Below, piece by piece: positions 39,382 through 47,268 of a DNA stretch of 64,000 nt. Each line of letters starts with the position of its first letter. The stretch's first letter is position 1. The stretch is from contig PLGG01000056.1 in the NCBI GenBank assembly GCA_003138515.1, forward strand, positions 141,198 through 205,197. Direction: 5' to 3'. A program made the position numbers and the translations under genes. The DNA comes from Acidobacteriaceae bacterium. Its GTDB lineage: Bacteria; Acidobacteriota; Terriglobia; Terriglobales; Acidobacteriaceae. The notes beneath the pieces are model-generated. The model was not told the DNA's origin and made no database searches. It saw only the letters and a list, made by a program, of their open reading frames with translations.

Positions 39382-41556
39382 TTACGGCTTCGCGCCCGCA
39401 GCGGAACTCTTCTCGGCACCGCTCAGTTTCGGCCCCACCAGAACTCCGTCATCGAGCGAAGCAGCCACCAGCCGGTCGCCGGCCGCGCGGATCAGAACGA
39501 TATCGTAGCCCGTCTGCCACCAATCCCACGTCATCGTTTTCGGATCGATGGCATACACCTCATCGCTCGCGCGCGAGCTCACCAGAATTCTCTTCGACTC
39601 TGCGTCGTAACTCAGATCGTCCACGTCGCGAAACGGCAGCCGATGAATCCACATCCATGTCTTGCCCAGGTCGCGGCTATAGTAAACGCCTTCGCGCGCG
39701 CCCAGCCACAGCGTGCCGTCCGGCGAAAACGCCACGCGATGAATCCGCGTGAGCATCGTCGGCAATCCCATCGGCAACCAGCTTTGCCCCGCGTCCTTGG
39801 ACAGCACCACGCCGTCGGCGCGAGCCGCGGCCATCGTATCGCCCTTCACGGTCACCGATAAATAATCGCCCTCGCCCATTACCGGCCCGCCCTGCCAGCT
39901 TGCACCCTGGTCGCGGCTGGTCACAATGCCGTATCCCGTCGCCGCCACCCACACATCGCCTGAAACGTCCAGCGCATTCACCGGACTTTCCAACTCGATC
40001 GTCGGCGCCTGCGCTTGCTTCTCGATGTTGACCTTCGTGCGCATGTGCGTTTCGATGATCGTCTTCCCCACCGTGTTTACGATGTTGTTCCGGGCCTCCC
40101 ACGTTAAACCAGCAGGCGCAGCGCCCGGCCCATCTGTCGATCCACTCGCCGCCGCCGCAGCCGAACCACCCTTCGCCGGCGTCGCCGTTCCTCTCGCAGT
40201 CGCTGCGTTTGTCCCGCCGCCTGCCGCAGGCGGATCGCCCACCCCTGCTGGATTTCCTGCGTCGTCCAGCACGAAAATTCCATGGCCCGTTCCCGCAACC
40301 ACTTGGCCCAAGTTCGTCTCTGCCAGCGAGAACACATCGCGCCCGTCTAGGCCCGTGCCCAATTGCTCCCAATGTGCGCCACTGTCGCTCGAGCGGAACA
40401 CGCCGCCATATTTCTTGTCGTTCACCACGCCCGCGTACAGCAGCTCCGGATTGTCCCGGTCGACGAGAACCGCCGCGACCTTCCGCTCCGATATTCCCTG
40501 GTTCGATGGCGCAAACGTCGCGCCCCCATCCTCGCTTTCCAGCACGCCGCTGCGATCGGTAGCCAGCAGCACGCGATTCGAATTGCAGGGATCGACGTAC
40601 ACATCGTTCACCACCACGTCTGCGTCCGTCATGCGCTCAAAAGTTTTGCCGGCATTCTCTGTTTTGTAGAGGCCTTCAGTCGTTCCCGCGTACACTACAT
40701 CGCGCTTCTCCGGATCCTGCTTCAGGCTCCGCGTCCTTCGCGCTTCCGACGGAATGCCCTGGATCTTGCGGAAGAGAATCCCCGCGTTCTCGCTCTTGTA
40801 GATTCCGCTGCACGCGCTCAGGTAAACCGTGTGCGGATGCTCGGGGTCGACGATGATCGAAAACACATCCGAGTCGACAATCAGTCCCTGCTTGATGTTG
40901 TGCCAGGTCTTGCCGCCGTCCGTCGTCTTCCATGGCAGGTGCCAGGTTCCCGCGTAAACCGTGTCAGCGTCGTCGGGGCTCACCGCCAGCGATTCAATCT
41001 CATGAATCTCGTGGCTGCCCGGCGGACTGATTTGCGCCCACGTCGCTCCGCCGTCGCTCGACCGGAAAACTCCTTCCAGTGTTCCCGCATACAGAATGCG
41101 CGGATCGGAAGGCGCCTGCGCCAGCGCATGAATCGGCTGGCCTTTGAGCCTTGCCGGCTCACTCCAGCTCTTTCCGCGGTCGTGGCTGATCCACAGTCCG
41201 CCGTCCACGGAGTTCTTCCACGCGCCAACATAAATCGTCGCCGCGTCCGCGGAGTCCACCACAATGCTGTCGAGCACGAACCCATCGTCGCTGCCCAACT
41301 TTGCCAGCCGGTGCCAGCTTCCGCCTTCGTCCATCGACTCGTATAGCCAGCTATTGGTCGTGCCCAGCAGCAGATGCTTCGGCTGCCCCGGAAACGCCGC
41401 AAACGCCCGCGCATCTCCGCCCGCCGGACCCACGACAGTCCACGCGTTCTCCGCCGGCAGGCACACCGCTCCCAGCAACAATCCAAAAGAAAAGATCGCC
41501 CGGGCCGGAACCCCAATCCGGCGCCATTGATCCCGATCACCCCGCAAACCGATCAT
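39382..41556 (-). CDS. Large secreted BNR/sortilin-like beta-propeller protein
   Basis: A 724-residue protein. The N-terminal signal runs through ARAIFSFGLLLGAVCLPAENA. At least eight blades show the Asp-box pattern S.DGG..W, for example SMDEGGSWHRLAKL, SHDRGKSWSEPARL, SSDGGATWAQISP, TTDGGKTWHNIKQ and SKDAGQSWLPMG. These occur in sialidases, xyloglucanases and Vps10-like proteins. No catalytic residues are evident. An Ala/Gly/Thr-rich linker interrupts it near residues 440-490. It is minus-strand, convergent with the YVTN gene. Start chosen at the ATG giving MIGLRGDRD. Confidence 0.82.
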   Translation of the reverse strand: MIGLRGDRDQWRRIGVPARAIFSFGLLLGAVCLPAENAWTVVGPAGGDARAFAAFPGQPKHLLLGTTNSWLYESMDEGGSWHRLAKLGSDDGFVLDSIVVDSADAATIYVGAWKNSVDGGLWISHDRGKSWSEPARLKGQPIHALAQAPSDPRILYAGTLEGVFRSSDGGATWAQISPPGSHEIHEIESLAVSPDDADTVYAGTWHLPWKTTDGGKTWHNIKQGLIVDSDVFSIIVDPEHPHTVYLSACSGIYKSENAGILFRKIQGIPSEARRTRSLKQDPEKRDVVYAGTTEGLYKTENAGKTFERMTDADVVVNDVYVDPCNSNRVLLATDRSGVLESEDGGATFAPSNQGISERKVAAVLVDRDNPELLYAGVVNDKKYGGVFRSSDSGAHWEQLGTGLDGRDVFSLAETNLGQVVAGTGHGIFVLDDAGNPAGVGDPPAAGGGTNAATARGTATPAKGGSAAAAASGSTDGPGAAPAGLTWEARNNIVNTVGKTIIETHMRTKVNIEKQAQAPTIELESPVNALDVSGDVWVAATGYGIVTSRDQGASWQGGPVMGEGDYLSVTVKGDTMAAARADGVVLSKDAGQSWLPMGLPTMLTRIHRVAFSPDGTLWLGAREGVYYSRDLGKTWMWIHRLPFRDVDDLSYDAESKRILVSSRASDEVYAIDPKTMTWDWWQTGYDIVLIRAAGDRLVAASLDDGVLVGPKLSGAEKSSAAGAKP

Positions 41557-41620
41557 TCTGACAGGAAGCTCCCACGCATCTCTTTCAAGAATAGACAATT
41601 CTGGCCACAAAAACGAAATA

Positions 41621-41647
41621 GCTGACCCATGCTGTGCACGGGTCAGC
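41621..41647 (-). terminator. Terminator after the OmpA-like lipoprotein gene
   Basis: Eight-bp arms GCTGACCC (41621-41628) and GGGTCAGC (41640-41647). Reading on the minus strand, the stem is followed by a T-rich stretch (TATTTCGTTTTT). It lies about 100 bases past the stop at 41745 and before the propeller gene. Confidence 0.65.
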
Positions 41648-41744
41648 CTCTTCGCTCCACTGGAACACAGTTTCAGGTTGCGCGAGCCCCGCCTTGTGCA
41701 GGAAGGGCTCGCGGATTCTTGTCACGCTGCGCAGGCCACCCGGG

Positions 41745-42878
41745 CTATTGCGCGGCCTTTCTCGGCTGGTAACGTTGCACCAGCGGTTTGCGCAATTGCG
41801 GCTTCACCGCCGTCTCATCCACAGGCGTCGTACCCGTCACGTCGGAGCTGAATGTTGCGCCCGAGGGCACCAGGTAGTTCTCCTCCGTCTGCCCGTCGGT
41901 CGTTCCCGTGGCCACGCTGATGCGCGAAGCGTCGATGCCCTGTTCCGTCACCAGGTAGTCCTTCGCATTCACCGCACGCTCCGCAGCAAACTGGTCCACC
42001 GTGGCGTGCTTGTGATGCGCGGCGTACTTCTGCTCTTTGGCCGTTTTGGCGTTCTCGTCGGCTGTCGACTCGCCCACCACCACTACCTTGGCGTCTACCT
42101 GCTGTTTCAGGTCCAGAGCCACCTGGTCCAGGCACGCCTTGGCTTCGTTGTCCACGCGCGTCGGGCGCTTGGGGTCATTGGTAAAGCTGATCGAGCAAAG
42201 CGCCTGCGTCTTGGGTGCCGGAGGAGGCGGCGGTGGAGCCAGAATGGTCACGGTCGTGCTGGCAGACGCCATCTGATTCTTGTCGTCTGAAACGCCGCAC
42301 GTGATCCCTACCGCTCCCGTCGGCGCGCCCGCCGAGGAGTACGCCGCAGTCGTCCCGGTGCCCGTCACCGTGCCCGCCGTGGCCGTGTAGTTATAGGTCA
42401 GCGGACGGTTCTGCGGACTCATGCCCACCGCCGTGACGGTCGCGGAGTCACCCGGCTTGATGGTGCTGGGACTGGCCGAGCAACTGATTGTCGGCGGCTC
42501 GAATTGTTTCACCGCGTATGCGGCAGAACATTCGGCGGACTGTCCGGGCTTCAAACCTTCCTTGCCCTTCTTGCCTTCCTTCACGTCAGCCTTGGCAGTG
42601 TACGAACCGGGAGCCAGAGAAGCTGTATTCACGGTGGCTGAAGTGCCATTGCCGGTTACGCCGTCCCCGCTCCAGCTGTAAATGACGTTGTTCTTCTTGT
42701 TCGTGTCCACCGACGCGGCCGTAGCCGTAAGGGTCAATGGATCGCCGGGGTAGACAGTAGGAGCGCTGGCGTTACACGCCAATGTGATCGGCGGGGCCTT
42801 CTTGCACCCCATGGGCACGAGGGCAAAACATGCCAATGCCAGGACAGACAAAACGGACTTCAGAGTTCGCGAATACAT
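41745..42878 (-). CDS. OmpA-like lipoprotein with Ig-like repeats
   Basis: A 377-residue protein. The N terminus MYSRTLKSVLSVLALACFALVPMGC ends in a lipobox, so it is lipid-anchored. Two Ig/PKD-like beta repeats follow (TLACNASAPTVYPGDPLTLTAT and TISCSASPSTIKPGDSATVTAV). A Pro-rich joint (APPPPPPAPK) leads to a C-terminal OmpA-like part with SISFTNDPKRPTRVDNEAKAC, VVVVGESTADEN and an AERAVNAKDYLVTEQGID segment that aligns with the peptidoglycan-binding domain. It may tether the outer membrane to peptidoglycan. GGAG precedes the ATG. An upstream in-frame ATG at 43052 gives no signal sequence. Confidence 0.8.
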   Translation of the reverse strand: MYSRTLKSVLSVLALACFALVPMGCKKAPPITLACNASAPTVYPGDPLTLTATAASVDTNKKNNVIYSWSGDGVTGNGTSATVNTASLAPGSYTAKADVKEGKKGKEGLKPGQSAECSAAYAVKQFEPPTISCSASPSTIKPGDSATVTAVGMSPQNRPLTYNYTATAGTVTGTGTTAAYSSAGAPTGAVGITCGVSDDKNQMASASTTVTILAPPPPPPAPKTQALCSISFTNDPKRPTRVDNEAKACLDQVALDLKQQVDAKVVVVGESTADENAKTAKEQKYAAHHKHATVDQFAAERAVNAKDYLVTEQGIDASRISVATGTTDGQTEENYLVPSGATFSSDVTGTTPVDETAVKPQLRKPLVQRYQPRKAAQ

Positions 42879-43149
42879 GCTCTTACGCTCCACATTTTCG
42901 TTGATGCTTGGTTCAAAAAACAGATTGAAAAAGGAACTCACGTTCCCTCCTTTCAGCTTCGCACCGCGTGCGCAGCCCTCGATCTTCGATTCACCGTCAA
43001 AGACCCAGCAGAAAAGAACTCTGCTGGGCACATCCCATGATTCTTTCCGCAAGCAGTCTCATGGCGGCTTGAGAGCGCACGCTCTTCGGGCCGCCGTGAG
43101 TGATCAATACAGGTTCTGTCAAGGAATTCCGCCCTCTATTAGTAGGGGC

Positions 43150-43725
43150 TCATTCTGCGTTCAGCGTCTTCAGCAGGCTGCGGGGCTCGCGTTGGATCTT
43201 CTCTTGCAAAAGTGAGATCGCGTAGATAAGCTGCTCGGGCCGCGGCGGACACCCCGGAACATACACATCCACCGGAACCACCTGGTTCACGCCCTGCAGC
43301 AGCGCGTAGTTGTTGAACACTCCGCCCGACGTGGCGCACGCGCCCATGGAGATCACCCACTTGGGCTCAGGCATCTGGTCGTAGAGCCGGCGCAGCACCG
43401 GGGCCATCTTTTGTGACACGCGCCCCGCCACAATCATCAGGTCCGATTGCCGCGGAGACGGCCGGAAGACCTCCGCGCCAAAGCGAGCAATATCGAAGCG
43501 CGCCGCGCCCATCGACATCATTTCGATAGCGCAGCACGCCAGACCAAACGTCATGGGCCATACCGAGTTTTTGCGAATCCAGTTGACCGCGAAATCCATC
43601 GAAGTGAGCAGGACGCCCTCCGGCTCTTCGTAGCCGTAGTTCGCTTCGCCCACCTTGATGCGGTTTTTCGCGCTGCTCTCAAGCGCGCCAAAAAGATAAC
43701 GGTCACGCTCCGTCGAAGCCGCCAT
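43150..43725 (-). CDS. nuoB: NADH-quinone oxidoreductase subunit B, standing alone
   Basis: A 191-residue protein with the NuoB fingerprint. The cysteines binding cluster N2 are LACCAIEM (Cys64, Cys65), MGACATSGG and [26 protein letters not shown] follows the first pair. In complex I this subunit passes electrons to quinone. None of the other nuo genes are next to it: left is an OmpA-like lipoprotein, right is the divergent amt. It may serve the main complex from a separate locus, or be a paralogue. The ATG at 43725 was chosen over an upstream in-frame start at 43752. Confidence 0.9.
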   Translation of the reverse strand: MAASTERDRYLFGALESSAKNRIKVGEANYGYEEPEGVLLTSMDFAVNWIRKNSVWPMTFGLACCAIEMMSMGAARFDIARFGAEVFRPSPRQSDLMIVAGRVSQKMAPVLRRLYDQMPEPKWVISMGACATSGGVFNNYALLQGVNQVVPVDVYVPGCPPRPEQLIYAISLLQEKIQREPRSLLKTLNAE

Positions 43726-44101
43726 AAGCCTAATATAACTCCCTCCCGCCAACAGGAATGATCAGAATTGATCAGATAAACACTCTTGAATGAGCCCTAA
43801 AGCCTCGCTTGGTGCGTTCTCGATGGCTCACGCGCCCGGAATCCAGTCCCAGGCTGCCCAACGAAACTCAGCGCACGAAAAAGCAAGAAGGAAACCATAG
43901 GAACTTGCGTTATTTCCTCTTCTTTATGAAAATGATACGAAAGTCAAAAGTGATCTTCGATATGATTCTGTCCGGCGGGCTCTCTTGCCGCCTCGCAGCC
44001 GCCTGGACCTTGCACCGTAGGCTGGCTTTCCATCGCCAGTTGTTCCGCTTTCACAGTTTTTATCCGCGCCTTGCGCGCACAAATTTGAACCGGAAGACCC
44101 T
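43726..44101. other. Divergent intergenic region between nuoB and amt
   Basis: About 375 bases. I looked for a sigma-54 promoter (TGGCAC-N5-TTGC) before amt, as expected for nitrogen genes, and found none. A short inverted repeat CTGGC...GCCAG lies around 44023-44040. No gene or RNA is supported. Confidence 0.5.
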
Positions 44102-45508
44102 ATGCTCTCTCGTTCCTTGAAGCTGTTGTTCCTATTCGCACTCCCTGCACACCTCGCGCTGGCCGTGGCCCCGGCCATTGGCTCCAACGCGACTGCGCAG
44201 GCCCCGGCAACTCAGGCGCAAATCACCGCCCTGCAGCAATCGGTCGCCAGCGCTCAATCCGCCGGCGATAACGCCTGGATGCTCACCTCGGCAGCTCTTG
44301 TGCTGCTCATGACCGGCCCCGGCCTGGCGCTCTTCTACGGCGGGCTGGTGCGCCGCAAGAACATCCTCGGCACCATGATGCAAAGCTTCGCCATGATTGG
44401 CCTGGTCACGATTCTCTGGGCCATTGTCGGCTACTCGCTGGCCTTTGGCCACGGCAGTTTGTTCGTAGGAGGATTCGAGCACCTCTTCCTGCGCGGCGTT
44501 TCGCTCGACCCCAACCCGGACTACGCCGCCACAATTCCTGAGCAGACCTACATGATCTACCAGCTCATGTTCGCCATCATCACGCCGGCGCTCATCACCG
44601 GCGCGTTTGCTGAGCGCATGAAGTTCAGCTCGATGGCCCTATTCCTCTCGCTGTGGTCGCTCTTTGTCTACTGCCCCATGGCGCATATGGTGTGGGGCGT
44701 AGGTGGCCTGTTGAATGCAACGGCCGGCCACATTCCCTCACTCGACTTCGCCGGCGGAACGGTTGTCCACATCACCAGCGGCGTCTCGGCGCTGGTCTGC
44801 GCGCTTTATCTCGGCAAGCGGCTGGGATACCCGCAAACCGCCATGCCGCCCCACTCCCTCGTGCTCAGCTTCATTGGCGCCTGCCTGCTGTGGGTGGGCT
44901 GGTTCGGCTTCAATGCAGGTAGCGCCCTCGGAGCCAGCCCGCTGGCCACCAGCGCCTTCGTCAACACGCACTTCGCCACTGCCACCGCCGCTCTCGGCTG
45001 GACCATTTTCGAGTGGATTCACAATGGCAAGCCCACGGCTCTGGGCGCAATTTCCGGCGCGGTCGCCGGCCTCGTCGCCATCACCCCGGCCTCCGGATTC
45101 GTACAGCCCATGTCCGCGCTGTTCATCGGTCTCGCCGCCGGCTTCTTCTGCTCCTTTATGGTCTTCCAGGTCAAGTCCCGCTTCGGCTACGACGATTCCC
45201 TCGACGCCTTTGGCGTTCATGGCGCGGGAGGCACTCTGGGCGCGATCCTCACCGGCGTGTTTGCCGCCAGCGTCATCAATCCCATCTACGGCAAGGGCGT
45301 GCCCACGGGCGGCATCGACGGCCATTGGAGCCAGATCCTCAATCAACTCGCTGGCGTAGGCATCGCCTGGGGAATCTCCATCGTGGGAACCTTGGTCCTG
45401 CTCTTCGCCGTGGACAAGATTCTGGGCCTCCGCGTCGCTCCCGAGCACGAGGCCGTGGGACTCGACCTTTCGCAACACGGCGAAGAAGGGTACGATTTCA
45501 ATACTTGA
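44102..45508 (+). CDS. amt: Ammonium transporter
   Basis: A 468-residue Amt/Rh protein. A cleavable signal-like N terminus (MLSRSLKLLFLFALPAHLALA) is followed by 11 helices. The paired pore histidines are His223 in FAGGTVVHITSG and His373 in DAFGVHGAGGTLG. ALFYGGLVRRKNILG and WVGWFGFNAGSALGA are typical. It passes ammonium across the inner membrane. The PII gene follows by about 100 bases on the same strand, the usual Amt-GlnK pair, in which PII blocks the channel when nitrogen is ample. The gene starts with ATG; no clear ribosome binding site is obvious. Confidence 0.94.
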   Translation: MLSRSLKLLFLFALPAHLALAVAPAIGSNATAQAPATQAQITALQQSVASAQSAGDNAWMLTSAALVLLMTGPGLALFYGGLVRRKNILGTMMQSFAMIGLVTILWAIVGYSLAFGHGSLFVGGFEHLFLRGVSLDPNPDYAATIPEQTYMIYQLMFAIITPALITGAFAERMKFSSMALFLSLWSLFVYCPMAHMVWGVGGLLNATAGHIPSLDFAGGTVVHITSGVSALVCALYLGKRLGYPQTAMPPHSLVLSFIGACLLWVGWFGFNAGSALGASPLATSAFVNTHFATATAALGWTIFEWIHNGKPTALGAISGAVAGLVAITPASGFVQPMSALFIGLAAGFFCSFMVFQVKSRFGYDDSLDAFGVHGAGGTLGAILTGVFAASVINPIYGKGVPTGGIDGHWSQILNQLAGVGIAWGISIVGTLVLLFAVDKILGLRVAPEHEAVGLDLSQHGEEGYDFNT

Positions 45509-45615
45509 TCGGTTTTTGATCGGTGCCTTGGCAGTTCGCAAGGCAAATTTCTTGAGGCGGCGGCGGCGAACCACCCGCCCCGCCTGTTACGCTATCGAAC
45601 GAGGATTCTCTGTTT

Positions 45616-45954
45616 ATGCTGAAGATTGAAGCTGTTCTCCAACCCTCAAAACTGGATGCCGTGAAGGATGCGCTGCTTGAAGCGGGCATCGAAGGCATGA
45701 CCATTCTCGAAGCCCGGGGCCACGGCCGCCAGAAGGGCCACACCGAGTTCTATCGCGGCCGCGAATACACCGTCGACCTCCTGCCCAAAGTGAAGATCGA
45801 GTTGGTGATTCACGACGATATGAAGGATAAGGCGGTCGCGGCCATTGAAGGCGCTGCCCGCACCGGCCGCATCGGCGACGGCAAAATCTTCATCACCCGC
45901 ATCGACGAGGCCATCCGCATCCGCAACGACGAGCGCGGCGAAAACGCGCTCTAG
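45616..45954 (+). CDS. glnK: PII nitrogen regulatory protein
   Basis: A 112-residue PII protein. The T-loop GRQKGHTEFYRGREYTVDLLPK carries Tyr51, the uridylylation site. The B-loop region around TGRIGDGKIFI is present. PII senses 2-oxoglutarate and ATP/ADP and, unmodified, blocks Amt channels. Tyr51 plus a glnD gene in the same window supports control by uridylylation. Linked to amt, hence glnK rather than glnB, though the names are interchangeable by sequence. Confidence 0.94.
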   Translation: MLKIEAVLQPSKLDAVKDALLEAGIEGMTILEARGHGRQKGHTEFYRGREYTVDLLPKVKIELVIHDDMKDKAVAAIEGAARTGRIGDGKIFITRIDEAIRIRNDERGENAL

Positions 45955-46011
45955 CCCGGCGGCGGAAAAACTGCGTCGGAAGAGCACGAAGTGTCAGGGC
46001 ACGACCGGGGT

Positions 46012-46030
46012 ACCCACCCAGTGGGTGGGT
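46012..46030. repeat. Inverted repeat between PII and HDOD genes
   Basis: ACCCACCCA (46012-46020) and TGGGTGGGT (46022-46030), with GTAC flanks that extend pairing imperfectly. It lies between two convergent genes and may hinder read-through, though it has no T run. Confidence 0.5.
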
Positions 46031-46071
46031 CGCGTACCATATGCCCCGCAATCCGCTACGATGCCGTGCCT

Positions 46072-47268
46072 TCAAACACGAGCCTGCGCCGCGCGCTCGC
46101 GGAACTCTGAAATCCGGGGCAAAACTCCCAGCGTCTCCAGGCACGTCCGATCTGGCTCTGCGATCTCCAGCCCTGTTGCGACTTGCCAATGAGCGTCCAG
46201 CTCTTCCTCCAGCAGGTCCGCCACATAGACGGCTACCGTGCAATCGAATTCGGAGTGCGTGATGCGGCCGGGACGGTGGTGGTGCGCGATGGCCTCGACG
46301 GCAATGTTAGGCAAGCCCCACAGCCCGAGCAGGTAGGCGCCGATCTCGGCGTGCGAAGTTCCCAGCAACTCCTCCTCCGCTTCAAACACCTTGCATCCGC
46401 GCTCCGCGGCCAGCTTCCGCGCATCGCAAAACGCATCGGGCATCTTGCCGGCCAGGATGAGGCTGCCAACGTCGTGGAGCAGAGCGGCTACTAAAGTCGC
46501 GTCGCGCGTCTCCCGCTCCAACGGGAGCACGGCGGCAATCGCGGCTGTGCGGTGCGCGTGCCGCTGGATCGCCTCGCACTCTGACAATGGAATATGCGGG
46601 TGAGGCACAAACACCCTGAAGGCCTCTGAGGCCAGCGCCAGGTTCTTGATGGTCTCCATTCCCAGGTAGCCCACTGCGGCTTCGAGCGTCGTCACTCTCT
46701 GCGCCAGCCCGAAAAACGCGCTGTTTACAAGCTGAAGCACCTTGGCCGCCATGGCCACGTCCTGCTCGATGATGTCCGAGACCTTCTCCACGGATACGTC
46801 CGGGTCCATCACCGCCTGCGTAAGCGATCTGTAGGTAATCGAGAGCGAAGGCAATTGTCCAATGGTTCCAACGATCTTTCGCAACTCCGGCGCGCAGAAC
46901 AAATCCTGTAGCGCGCAAAGGCGCTCGATGGTCGATTGAAGCTCGGTCGCGTCGCACGGCTTGGCCAAAAACCGGTGCGCTACTGAAACCGCCCTGGTCG
47001 CCAGGACCGGCTCGGAGTATCCGCTCAGGATCACGCGCGCGCTGCTCGGATAACGGTCGCGAATATGGCCCAGAAGTGTGGCGCCATCCATTCCCGGCAT
47101 GCGCATGTCCGACACCACCACGTCGAAAGCTCCCGCCTCGCACGCGTCCAACGCGGCTGGTCCGCCCAGGGCAAACTGCATGTCCCATCGTTTTCGCTCC
47201 GCATAAAGCATGCGGCGCAGTCCATCCAGAACCCTGCTTTCATCGTCCACGAACAGGATGCGCTTCAT
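46072..47268 (-). CDS. Response regulator with HDOD output domain
   Basis: A 398-residue protein. The receiver domain (1-120) has the acidic pocket VDDE, phospho-acceptor Asp54 in VVSDMRMPGMDG and the TKP-like Lys in LAKPCD. Residues 125-390 are an HDOD domain, with the VAMAAKVLQLVNSAFFGL core and an HD-like LLHDVGSLILAGK and HHHRPG. HDOD proteins act as signalling switches, often around c-di-GMP. The ATG overlaps the stop of the upstream kinase by four bases, so they are translated together and probably form a pair. Confidence 0.9.
   Translation of the reverse strand: MKRILFVDDESRVLDGLRRMLYAERKRWDMQFALGGPAALDACEAGAFDVVVSDMRMPGMDGATLLGHIRDRYPSSARVILSGYSEPVLATRAVSVAHRFLAKPCDATELQSTIERLCALQDLFCAPELRKIVGTIGQLPSLSITYRSLTQAVMDPDVSVEKVSDIIEQDVAMAAKVLQLVNSAFFGLAQRVTTLEAAVGYLGMETIKNLALASEAFRVFVPHPHIPLSECEAIQRHAHRTAAIAAVLPLERETRDATLVAALLHDVGSLILAGKMPDAFCDARKLAAERGCKVFEAEEELLGTSHAEIGAYLLGLWGLPNIAVEAIAHHHRPGRITHSEFDCTVAVYVADLLEEELDAHWQVATGLEIAEPDRTCLETLGVLPRISEFRERAAQARV

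Noticed and set aside
43726..44101. Sigma-54 promoter before amt
   Set aside because: No TGGCAC-N5-TTGC match with proper spacing was found.
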